A stretch of DNA of 33,755 nucleotides, from IMG/VR virus record IMGVR_UViG_3300023175_000128, positions 1 to 33,755 of that record; one strand, given 5' to 3'. The stretch is from a virus. Shown piece after piece: positions 22,092 through 30,128 of this stretch. The notes beneath the pieces are model-generated. The model ran no database searches and was not told the origin of the DNA. It saw nothing but the letters and a program-made list of their open reading frames with translations. How positions within the stretch are numbered: position 1 is the first letter of the stretch; each line of letters begins with the position of its first letter. A program made the translations under genes and the position numbers.

Positions 22092-23863
22092 TACGACATT
22101 GCCCTCCCACGGCGCTCAAGGTTTCGCATGACCGAATACATATTCTTGATGCCGTTATTAAGGTTTCCGTTGCCCAAGCCTCTAACAGCGTCTGTCGTCA
22201 TGACAAATTCGCCCGGCATGAGCATAGCTCTTACACTATCTTCGCCCGGAGTACCTTCGTTTGGCATAATGCCGCCATTGCGGCGCGGGAAGACTTCAGG
22301 GATTGCTCCACCCTGTGCGGCAGCGACGTAAGGACGCGCAAATGGGCCACCCGGGTTAGAAGCAAGTAAGTAACCTGCGCTGTTGTTTACACCGTAACCG
22401 CCTTGAGGAGCAGAAACTGGATACTGCGTTGGAACAACATATGGGTTTGTTGCAGGTACGGTAACATCAACTTCTTCTTGTTCTTTATCTTCGTATTGCC
22501 CGGTTTCAGGGTTAAATACGCGTGTCCCGAGGTCCGCGATACGATACCGAGCTGGATCGGCGTCGATCAAATCTTGGCCGGTAACGGGCGTTCCATCGGG
22601 GTTGTAGTCAATAAAGTCTGCCGGTATAGCGTCGGGCACTTCAAACATGCCAGTAGCACCCGCAGCCAACGTACCTGCGGCTGCCAGCGGAGCAAATGCC
22701 CTAAACATGCCGGGGTTAGCTGCCTGAGCAGCTATTTCAGCACCTTTTAGCTGGGCCGCGGTAGCATTTACCGGATTGATGTTATTTGCGGCTAAGACAT
22801 CCGCAGTAGTAGTTCTTGCAGGGAAAAACGCGTCGCCCAAACCTTCCACAAAGCCAACGTCATCACCGGGGGTCAATGCGCCTTTTATGCTTTCAAAGAA
22901 ACCCGGTGGCTTATCAATGGTTTGAATAGCGCCTGATTGTGCCGCTTGTGTGGCACCCTGTTGTGCCGCTTGCTCCGTGGCTTGTTGGGTAGCTTGTTGC
23001 TCCGCAGTTTGTTGTGCCGCTTGCTCGGGAGTAACTTGAGCAGCGGGATCAGCAGAAGGAGCGTCCGCGCCGCCTGCGGCCTGTACCTCAGCCCCCGGCG
23101 TCGGTACATACTCAGCGAAAAAGTTCTCGCCAAATCCACTTAAGCTGCCGCTACTTACGCCTTCGGTAAAACCAGATACTGTTTGGCCAAAACGACCGCC
23201 AAAGTCGGACGCAGCATTTGCAATGTTTTCAGTAAAGCTTCCAGAACCGGTAAATCCAGCCGTGACGCCACCAATTGCACCACTAATCAGTGCTGACTTC
23301 AGGGCGTCCTTAATACTACCGCCGTTAATTAGCGTTCCGATACCTGAACCAAGCGCGGCACCGAAAATAGGTCCGAGGGGCGTGAATGACAAAGCAATAG
23401 GCAAGACAATCGGAGCGATCTTCTTGACCACTTTTACGACGGCCTTAACAACCTTCTTGATAGCTTTAAAAATCTTTTTAAGGAAAAACTCGTAAGCGCC
23501 CGTTTCTGGGTTAATGCTATTTGAGTCAGAACCCACAACGTAACGCTCTGGGTCTTCAATGCCATACTCACGCATACGCTCGAAGAGCAGTTCTTTAAGC
23601 TCCTCGTTGTCAGCAATTAGCGCTGCGGGTATAATTAGTTCACCGGTTTCGACGTGAGCAATGCTATCATCGCCCTCACGACCCATGGCCGCCATCTTTT
23701 TGGTTAAGGCAGGAAATTGCGCGATACCATCATCGCCAAACTCTTCCGTGCCATCAGAATCCGGACCGTAAACGGCATCCGCTTCTTCGTCCTCCATGAT
23801 GAAATCAGCGATACCACCCTCGGGAACGGTTAACTCTTCCATTTTTTCAGCTACTTCTGCCAT
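22091..23863 (-). CDS. Internal virion protein with amphipathic/Gly-zipper segment (590 aa)
   Basis: The N-terminal acidic region contains DDSIAHVETGELIIPAALI and SINPETGAYEFF, a pattern known from memory in marine phage structural genes. It is followed by a strikingly basic amphipathic helix (KKIFKAIKKVVKAVVKVVKK, about 128-147) and a hydrophobic Gly-rich stretch (IVLPIALSFTPLGPIFGAAL, then GTLINGG). This looks membrane-disrupting or channel-forming. A Gln/Ala low-complexity linker (about 275-310) leads to a C-terminal domain with NGGIMPNEGTPGEDSVRAML and PGEFVMTTDAVRG, the widespread PGEF motif of phage tail and virion proteins. It is likely an ejection or tail-associated protein. Both ends overlap neighbours as TAATG. 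Confidence 0.75.
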   Translation of the reverse strand: MAEVAEKMEELTVPEGGIADFIMEDEEADAVYGPDSDGTEEFGDDGIAQFPALTKKMAAMGREGDDSIAHVETGELIIPAALIADNEELKELLFERMREYGIEDPERYVVGSDSNSINPETGAYEFFLKKIFKAIKKVVKAVVKVVKKIAPIVLPIALSFTPLGPIFGAALGSGIGTLINGGSIKDALKSALISGAIGGVTAGFTGSGSFTENIANAASDFGGRFGQTVSGFTEGVSSGSLSGFGENFFAEYVPTPGAEVQAAGGADAPSADPAAQVTPEQAAQQTAEQQATQQATEQAAQQGATQAAQSGAIQTIDKPPGFFESIKGALTPGDDVGFVEGLGDAFFPARTTTADVLAANNINPVNATAAQLKGAEIAAQAANPGMFRAFAPLAAAGTLAAGATGMFEVPDAIPADFIDYNPDGTPVTGQDLIDADPARYRIADLGTRVFNPETGQYEDKEQEEVDVTVPATNPYVVPTQYPVSAPQGGYGVNNSAGYLLASNPGGPFARPYVAAAQGGAIPEVFPRRNGGIMPNEGTPGEDSVRAMLMPGEFVMTTDAVRGLGNGNLNNGIKNMYSVMRNLERRGRAMS

Positions 23864-24093
23864 TATCCCGCTCCACCAGTAATACTTTCAGGCATAGTTA
23901 CCTGTATCATTGTACTTCTCTTTTCCCCACCAGTCCATGAAGAACCGCACTGCGGGCAGTTCCCATCGGGATAAGAAGCGATTTCTTCCGGTGTATCCAC
24001 TTCGTTTTCACAACTGACGCAATGAACCACATCCCGGCTTGTGGAAGGTCTCCACTTGCTGCCGTTAGGCATAATAATAATTGTTTCACTCAT
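23863..24093 (-). CDS. Small zinc-ribbon protein in the virion operon (76 aa)
   Basis: The product has CVSC near residue 25 and CPQC near 46, separated by an acidic linker, giving a probable zinc ribbon. The rest is short and unstructured, ending ESITGGAG. It overlaps its upstream neighbour by ATGA and its downstream one by TAATG, so it is embedded in the virion operon. It could be a small structural or assembly factor. There is no enzymatic motif. Confidence 0.65.
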   Translation of the reverse strand: MSETIIIMPNGSKWRPSTSRDVVHCVSCENEVDTPEEIASYPDGNCPQCGSSWTGGEKRSTMIQVTMPESITGGAG

Positions 24094-24386
24094 GATGTTG
24101 TCACCGTGACACTACCCACGGCCCCCGTTGCTGACACCCCACGGGGGTGTGGTTTGTTTGCAAGCGCAATTTTTAAGAAACCGTCTACCTGAAAAACGCC
24201 ACCGTTTTCCAAGCCAAAATCGTCCGTCTGCAAATCGGTTAATGTAAGACTTGAGGCCCGCCACGGACCCGGATTGTTAACTTGGTTCAAAAATACAGAG
24301 AAGGCACGGACAATCTCTGCCTGATACATCTGATCGTATTCGGCAGGCGCATTTGGAAATAGCGGCTGTACCAGTCCTCTACTCAT
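24090..24386 (-). CDS. Small virion-operon protein with beta-repeat tail (98 aa)
   Basis: The start is taken as ATG 24386 (MSRGLVQPLFPNAPAEYDQM), which overlaps the hub-protein stop as ATGA; the frame is open further up inside that gene. It has a helical YDQMYQAEIVRAFSVFLNQV segment (about 15-36) and a beta-rich middle. It ends in GVSATGAVGSVTVTTS, which matches one unit of the 22-residue repeat of the LamG protein at 30129-31448. Small proteins of this type sit beside hub/stabilisation genes in marine phages. It may be a minor tail component. Confidence 0.65.
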   Translation of the reverse strand: MSRGLVQPLFPNAPAEYDQMYQAEIVRAFSVFLNQVNNPGPWRASSLTLTDLQTDDFGLENGGVFQVDGFLKIALANKPHPRGVSATGAVGSVTVTTS

Positions 24387-26308
24387 CGGCGACCATCCTG
24401 CCGCATGTCTACACGTGGTGTGCCCAAACGCCACCCCACACCGGTTTCATCAGAGGCTATCTTGAATGCAAAAGACCGACCACGTAGTCGTATGTTTACT
24501 TCGTTCGTAAATTGCTCGACCGGCACTGTTGCACTTCGCGTCACTGGACTATCTGTCGTCGATGAATACGCCGCACCGGGCCAATTTCTGGTCTGCAAAG
24601 TAAAATCTACGCTTGGTGATTCGGCAGTAGAGCCGTTAAAGGTCACATCTGGAATCAATCGGCTGAGGAAAACAAAATTGTCTCCAGCACCAATCGACAT
24701 CTGGCTGCTTTCAATGTAGGCGTCAATCGAAACGGGTGGATTTACGCTACCATCATCAAATCCAAACTCGTGGTAATAAAGGTATCCGTCCAACGATGCA
24801 GCAATAGGGTATTGATTAATCCCACGATCCAGCCAAACCGAGCGATCCAAAGTTCCGTAGTACCAAACCTGCTCTTGATAGTTGTAAACCACATACCTGT
24901 CGATGTTGTCAGAATCCGCAGACGGATAAAACCACCAAATTTCCGAATAAGCAGAATTAACGCCGCAGGTAACTTTCTCTTGTTGGCTGACGTTAAAGTC
25001 GTTGAAAACGAAAGAACGCACCGAACAAGGTAGCTTTTGCACCTGCCCGGTATACATATAAAAGTCTTCTTCACCCATCCAAAAAACGAGATCGTCTACG
25101 GCAACCGCAGCCAAAGGGCCTGCAATTGTCACGTTTGTCGCAATTTCGTTGATACCAAAGGTGAAGGGCGGCCCCAAATACTGCATCGCGTGTAGCGACG
25201 TGTCCGTAAACACGAGAATCTGCTGCCGTGTTTCGAGGGCCGTGATGATTTCAGAACCTGTACCGATCCGCAGATCACCTGCCGTGTTAGTTGCAGCAGC
25301 CGCCCAAACCAAGGGGTTTTCTTGGTCGGAAAACCGGATCAAAAGCGGGTCTTGCGTACCAATGTCATCTTGAGGATCACAGCCAAACACGATTACGTGC
25401 CTGTCACGGTCAGAAATTAGAACCTGTTTAGCAATCGTAGGTGTCGTGGCGTCCGCCCCGGCAAGGTCTGAAAGGGCCACGGCCCGTGTAAAGGGTGCCG
25501 AACTGGTCGATTTATCCCAATAGTAGATACCACCATTGCGGATGTTAATGATGAGGTCTTCACCAAAGTTGTCATGGCTCCAAATACGCAAGGTATCGCC
25601 AATCGCAGTCAGAGTAGCACCCGATCCCCACGTTCCTCGGGACCACGTGCCTGCACCCCAACCCGTACCAGCGACGGTTGTATCCAGACCGGTTAGAACT
25701 TGATAAGCCCCAACAACAGATGCTCCGCCGTTACCGGTGTCTGAACCGTCTGCCACGACGGGAACGGGGGTGTACTGGCCATCAATGGTAATATCTGCAA
25801 GCGTATTTACCTCACGAGCTATAATCTCGTAAGTGTTGGCGTTTTCTACGCGAGAAATCTGATACTCTTGGTTGAGAACGTCTGCCGTAATCTGACCACC
25901 AAGGCTTACAGCGCCTGAAAACGTAACAAAATCGTTTTCTTGTGCGCCGTGGTTGGTGTCAGTGACAGTGATCGTAGAAGAGCCGTTGGTCGCGGCAAAC
26001 GTTACATCGCCCGCAGCCGTTGTTGCACGGATTGGCGTAATGTCGGCGTAACCCCCACCCTCATTAATGTAATACTTGAGGTGTGTACCTACGCCGATGT
26101 AGCTCGTTCCGTCTAAAGCAACAAACGGATGAAGCGCCCGACAGGTGCCAAGGAAGCTTTTGCCTGAAAGTCGTTCCCAGCCCCCAATTTTTTCGGGCGT
26201 TCCAAACCTAAACCGCACTTTGTCACAGTCAAACCAGCCCCCCTCGTTGGTATACGAGGTGGTTTCTCTATTTACACCCGGTCTGAACTGTAACTTTTGT
26301 AGCGGCAT
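24383..26308 (-). CDS. P22 gp10-like DNA-stabilisation / tail hub protein (641 aa)
   Basis: The N-terminus (LQFRPGVNRETTSYTNEGGW, then DKVRFRFGTPEKIGGWERL) is characteristic of the phage packaged-DNA stabilisation family related to P22 gp10, as I remember it. An inserted Ig-like beta domain (about residues 90-170, TFAATNGSSTITVTDTNHGA) is followed by blade-like Trp/Asp/Gly-rich repeats (DDLVFWMGEEDFYMYTG; EIWWFYPSADSDNIDRYVVY). It would form the hub closing the portal after packaging. GAGG precedes the ATG. It is flanked by small minor genes. Family assignment is fairly secure; the exact name is less so. Confidence 0.8.
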   Translation of the reverse strand: MPLQKLQFRPGVNRETTSYTNEGGWFDCDKVRFRFGTPEKIGGWERLSGKSFLGTCRALHPFVALDGTSYIGVGTHLKYYINEGGGYADITPIRATTAAGDVTFAATNGSSTITVTDTNHGAQENDFVTFSGAVSLGGQITADVLNQEYQISRVENANTYEIIAREVNTLADITIDGQYTPVPVVADGSDTGNGGASVVGAYQVLTGLDTTVAGTGWGAGTWSRGTWGSGATLTAIGDTLRIWSHDNFGEDLIINIRNGGIYYWDKSTSSAPFTRAVALSDLAGADATTPTIAKQVLISDRDRHVIVFGCDPQDDIGTQDPLLIRFSDQENPLVWAAAATNTAGDLRIGTGSEIITALETRQQILVFTDTSLHAMQYLGPPFTFGINEIATNVTIAGPLAAVAVDDLVFWMGEEDFYMYTGQVQKLPCSVRSFVFNDFNVSQQEKVTCGVNSAYSEIWWFYPSADSDNIDRYVVYNYQEQVWYYGTLDRSVWLDRGINQYPIAASLDGYLYYHEFGFDDGSVNPPVSIDAYIESSQMSIGAGDNFVFLSRLIPDVTFNGSTAESPSVDFTLQTRNWPGAAYSSTTDSPVTRSATVPVEQFTNEVNIRLRGRSFAFKIASDETGVGWRLGTPRVDMRQDGRR

Positions 26309-26315
26309 TCATTCC

Positions 26316-26534
26316 TCACTCAGCGTCTTCTTTAGCCTCTAAAGAAGCTTTTAACTCTCGAAAAAAAGCTTCTCGACCAAAAGCAAGCTGGTCCACGTTA
26401 AAGCGAGCGTTCGCTAGTTTTCGGTCTAAATCTGCAACGTGGTTGCACAGAGCTATCTGCTCTTCGGTTAAATCTTCGACGTTGTATTCAACATCATCGA
26501 CTGTGACGGTTTTCTTTTCATCTTTCGCCATCAT
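26316..26534 (-). CDS. DUF6447-like small protein (72 aa)
   Basis: The sequence VTVDDVEYNVEDLTEEQIAL followed by a heptad-rich helix (HVADLDRKLANARFNVDQLA) and a charged end is typical of a family I recall as DUF6447, found beside tail genes in marine phages. It is a beta-hairpin plus coiled coil. Two adjacent ATGs follow AAAGGAG; the second may be used. It has no known function, but could be a tail-fibre chaperone or assembly factor, given its location between fibre and hub genes. Confidence 0.7.
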   Translation of the reverse strand: MMAKDEKKTVTVDDVEYNVEDLTEEQIALCNHVADLDRKLANARFNVDQLAFGREAFFRELKASLEAKEDAE

Positions 26535-26561
26535 TAGTCTCCTTTCTAAGTTAAGTTAAAA

Positions 26562-26879
26562 TTAAGTCCAAGGTACACCTTCGCCGGTAGTGGGGTTTAC
26601 CAAAGCTTCAATTTGAGCGTCGATATTAGCCTCAACAGCCGCTACCTCTTCCGCGCCCATTGCCGCCTTAGCCCAATCAACCGCCATGGTTTCGGTAATG
26701 TCGGCCCATTCAACAAACGGTGTACCGGGAGGACCAAGAGCAACCGTGCTGTAAGCGCTTCCGGTATTGCCGCTATCATCTGTTTTGTAACAGCGCCAGT
26801 GTACGGTAGTCACTACGTTGGTGTGACCGTCTTGCGATACGTTATAGTCCATCGCAGGGACTGACCAATTAAATTCCAT
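26562..26879 (-). CDS. Conserved small phage protein (105 aa)
   Basis: The protein contains YNVSQDGHTNVVTTVHWRC (about 12-30), then FVEWADITETMAVDWAKAAM and a C-terminal ANIDAQIEALVNP helix. I recall this family (possibly DUF7936) as common near phage tail-fibre genes and of unknown function. The beta-strand N-terminus and helical C-terminus are complete. It has AAGGAG before ATG 26879 and lies 15 bases from the tail fibre, consistent with joint expression. Confidence 0.7.
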   Translation of the reverse strand: MEFNWSVPAMDYNVSQDGHTNVVTTVHWRCYKTDDSGNTGSAYSTVALGPPGTPFVEWADITETMAVDWAKAAMGAEEVAAVEANIDAQIEALVNPTTGEGVPWT

Positions 26880-26894
26880 AGTTTTTTCTCCTTA

Positions 26895-29800
26895 CTATGC
26901 TTGCCCAATAAAAGTAATGGTTGAATAACCAAAATCGACAACTGGGCCGTTGTTAATATATGTAATTTGTATTTTTACAGCCCCGCTTCCCCCATCATTA
27001 ACCATAGCAATAGAAGAAACTGGGTCAGTTCCGCGAGTGGCAGTTGAAATCAATGTAAAATTAGAATTAAGTGTGCCGTTGGAGTTTGTCTGTATGTAAT
27101 ACATTCGCGTTGAAGAATATAATCCGCTTGAGCCATTTACCGTGACATAAAGGTGGCCATTTACATAACCATTATTCACGTTTCCATTAGCATCTAAAAA
27201 GCGGAAAGCATCTACCGTTGCGTTATTTGATGAGCTGGCTCTGTGGGTTCTAACAAAAGATGTACCACCAGTAGAGCCTGTAGAAAGCGTCGCAGTAGGA
27301 AGCCCGTTTGTAAAATGACCAGTTTCAGAAGTAGTCCCAAGCAGCAAGTTGCCGCTTGAGTTGATACGCATACGTTCTGCTGAACCTGTATTAAACGTAA
27401 AGGCTCTACGGTTTGCTGTTGTTGCGTGTGACTCGTGGTAAAACTTTAGGTAAAAATCCTTTTGTCCATTAGTACCCGGATTACCAAAATAAATTCCACT
27501 TTCGCCGGTTGAGGCGGTTAATAAACTAAGGCCAACGTTGCCGCTGTTTTCTAAAACAAGTTCATCAGCGTCTGCATCAGCAGTAACGCTTCCTGCGCTT
27601 GCAGAAAACACATTTAGCTTTCCATCAGGAACATCAGTACCAATACCAACGTTCTGTGAGGTGTCTATAAAAATCGCGTTTGTTGAGTTAGTCCCAAGAG
27701 CAAAAGTATTTGCTGTTCTAGTTCCTGCAAACTGCGCTTTATATACACCGCGCATAACTCCGGAAGCACCTACGCGGATTTCACCGTCAGCACCACCAGA
27801 GAGTAATTGAACGTTTGTATAAGTGTTGTCTGAAACTCTTAAACCTTCGGTTAGAGAGCCTCCAGAACTACCTGCTACAATGTGTAATTTTGTTCCCGGA
27901 CTCGTAGTACTAATTCCAACGTTGCCGCTTGAGTCGATGCGCATGCGTTCGTTTGTGTGGCCGTTGGTATAAAAACGCATGGGTGCGTTAGCTCTTGTCA
28001 TAATAGACAAACCGCCAGAAGCGCCACTACCAGACCCAATCACCGAGCCATCCTGAACAAAACCACCGTTTGTTGTAAAAGCTGTTCCTGTGGTTTGTAG
28101 GAATAAACCATGGCTTACTGTTGAACTATTGGTTACATAAACAGTCGCTTCTGTTGCTGTACCGGCGTTATCGTTATAGAAATGTCCTAATACTGGGTCG
28201 CCATCAGTAGACTTATAGCTAGTTAAAACACCCGTAGGCGAACTCGTACCAATACCAACGTTGCCACTAGAGTCGATACGCATACGTTCTGTATTTACCG
28301 TGTCAAAACAGATTGCGCCGTCGTTACCAATAGAAGCAACGTCACGAATAAACCGGATGTTTGTTGCTGGGTTAGAGGGTGCTAAAGTGTTAAATGCTTT
28401 AATTTGCCCGTATGTTCCTGTTGATCCAAGACTTGTATTAAAGGCAACATCACTACTGCCACCAAAAGCTAGTGTTGCATTAGGACTCGAAGTGCCAATA
28501 CCAACGTTGCCAGCATCAGTAATGGTCATTCTTTGTGCAATAGATGCGTAGTTACCCGTCCAGAAGGATAAGTCTTTTGTGCTTGACTCAAATCTTACGC
28601 GACCAGCGGGGCCGCCAGTGCCACCACCCCTAAAGTCAATATCCATTACAGATGTAGATGACCCAGAACCATTTATTGCTATTGTTTTTGTTCCAGTGGC
28701 TCCATCGCCTACGGCAAGCAACCCAAGTGATGACGGACTCGCAGTGCCAATACCAACGTTGCCGCTAGAGTCGATACGCATACGTTCGGCAGATGTGGTC
28801 GTAAATGCCAGAGCAGTTGAGTCGTTAAATGTTATATAAGATTCTGTTGCGGTCCCGCCAATAGTCCGCAGATAAATAGAAGGGGCCGAGGCGGTATCAG
28901 AATTTGCAACAATAGCATGGGTTCCTGAGCCTTGCTCAACAGACAAAATCCCACCAGCAAGCGCAGAAGTCGTGCCAATACCAACATTCTGGCTAGAATC
29001 AATCGTAATCGCAGTGCTTGTGGCGTTATCGTCGATGCCTGTGGAGGTGAACGTAGTAAACGTGCCGGTGGCCGCGCTAGATGCGCCAATGTTGGTGCCG
29101 TCAATAGCCCCACCACCAATATCTACAGAATTAGATATAAAGTTAGTAATCGTAAAGTTGCCAGTGCTGTTCGCAATCGTTGCCGCAGCCGTGCCGTCGT
29201 TAGCAGAAATATTGCTAGTTTCGATGTCGGTTGCATTAACAACGTCATCTTTTAGCAAAACACTATCAATCGTGACACCAGTACCTGCGGTAGTCTCGTT
29301 AATCGTATTTGCAGTCAGCGCCTGACCGTTGTCGATAATCAGGTTGTTTGCACCGGACGTGTTGCCGTTCGCCAAAATCTCGGCCAGCGTATCCACCGTG
29401 CCGACTTGGCTATCTACGTAAGCTTTAATAGATTGCTGCGTAGCAAGTTTGGTGGCGCTATCTGACGCCATATTGTCTTCGTCAAGAACGCCATCTACCG
29501 TAGTAGAGCTGGCAATGTTCAAACTGGTGCTGGCGGTAAGCGTCGTAAATGCGCCAGTTGAGGCACTGGCTGCACCCACAGTGGCACCGTCTACGGAACC
29601 TCCATTAATGTCGGCAGTCCCCGCAGTAAGCGTAGGCGTGGTAATTTCAGTGGCGCGAAGCTTAGTAAATACGTCTGTTACGGTCGCAGAAGCGCCCGCA
29701 CCATCAAATCTAACGACCATATCCACCCCAGCAGGGATTTCTAGGTCATTACTCGCGTTATACGTGCCTTGAAAAAGCAAAACAGACTGACTACCGGCCA

Positions 29801-30116
29801 GACTGTTTCTAATAAATAAGATTTTTTCAGCGTCGTTTGGAACCAAACGGACGTATGCGCTACCTCCCAGATCAGAGGCGCTATAAATCTCAATCCACTT
29901 GTTACGGCCTTCCGAACTTGTCGTTGAGCCGTTGACAATGTTAAGGTCGTTTGGAGACCCGGAAGTACCCGCGCTGGTCAGCGTGACACGTACTGAACCG
30001 TTGACAGCTTGGTCGATAATGTCAAAGTTGACATTCGTAGTATCGCCCCAAGTGCCCGATTGTTCCCCCGTGGCGGGTTTTTCGATTCCGAGGTTTATTG
30101 TATAGGTACTTGGCAT
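26895..30116 (-). CDS. Tail fibre / receptor-binding protein (1073 aa)
   Basis: The N-terminus (MPSTYTINLGIEKPATGEQS, then GTWGDTTNVNFDIIDQAV) is an attachment module common to marine phage fibres. The body alternates beta-structured blocks with seven copies of the ERMRIDSSGNVGIGTSSP motif, spaced about 80-115 residues apart. The C-terminal 100 residues (VNGHLYVTVNGSSGLYSSTR, then QITYINNGPVVDFGYSTITF) form a beta-rich tip that probably contacts the receptor. No intramolecular chaperone (peptidase S74) domain is present at the end. AAGGA precedes the ATG. The repeat motif and length strongly support a trimeric fibre. Confidence 0.85.
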   Translation of the reverse strand: MPSTYTINLGIEKPATGEQSGTWGDTTNVNFDIIDQAVNGSVRVTLTSAGTSGSPNDLNIVNGSTTSSEGRNKWIEIYSASDLGGSAYVRLVPNDAEKILFIRNSLAGSQSVLLFQGTYNASNDLEIPAGVDMVVRFDGAGASATVTDVFTKLRATEITTPTLTAGTADINGGSVDGATVGAASASTGAFTTLTASTSLNIASSTTVDGVLDEDNMASDSATKLATQQSIKAYVDSQVGTVDTLAEILANGNTSGANNLIIDNGQALTANTINETTAGTGVTIDSVLLKDDVVNATDIETSNISANDGTAAATIANSTGNFTITNFISNSVDIGGGAIDGTNIGASSAATGTFTTFTSTGIDDNATSTAITIDSSQNVGIGTTSALAGGILSVEQGSGTHAIVANSDTASAPSIYLRTIGGTATESYITFNDSTALAFTTTSAERMRIDSSGNVGIGTASPSSLGLLAVGDGATGTKTIAINGSGSSTSVMDIDFRGGGTGGPAGRVRFESSTKDLSFWTGNYASIAQRMTITDAGNVGIGTSSPNATLAFGGSSDVAFNTSLGSTGTYGQIKAFNTLAPSNPATNIRFIRDVASIGNDGAICFDTVNTERMRIDSSGNVGIGTSSPTGVLTSYKSTDGDPVLGHFYNDNAGTATEATVYVTNSSTVSHGLFLQTTGTAFTTNGGFVQDGSVIGSGSGASGGLSIMTRANAPMRFYTNGHTNERMRIDSSGNVGISTTSPGTKLHIVAGSSGGSLTEGLRVSDNTYTNVQLLSGGADGEIRVGASGVMRGVYKAQFAGTRTANTFALGTNSTNAIFIDTSQNVGIGTDVPDGKLNVFSASAGSVTADADADELVLENSGNVGLSLLTASTGESGIYFGNPGTNGQKDFYLKFYHESHATTANRRAFTFNTGSAERMRINSSGNLLLGTTSETGHFTNGLPTATLSTGSTGGTSFVRTHRASSSNNATVDAFRFLDANGNVNNGYVNGHLYVTVNGSSGLYSSTRMYYIQTNSNGTLNSNFTLISTATRGTDPVSSIAMVNDGGSGAVKIQITYINNGPVVDFGYSTITFIGQA
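27345..29030 (-). repeat. Seven dispersed coding repeats in the tail-fibre gene
   Basis: A DNA core (plus strand: CCAATACCAACGTTGCC, often with GAGTCGATACGCATACGTTC) recurs near 27360, 27650, 27920, 28265, 28505, 28760 and 28990. At least three copies are nearly identical over about 40 bases, giving substrates for recombination between fibre modules. Confidence 0.8.
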
Positions 30117-30128
30117 CTTTTTAAATCC

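Noticed and set aside
28972-29772. Plus-strand frames of about 100 codons opposite the tail fibre
   Set aside because: Ser/Val/Thr-rich low-complexity composition mirrors the fibre repeats, with no start signals.
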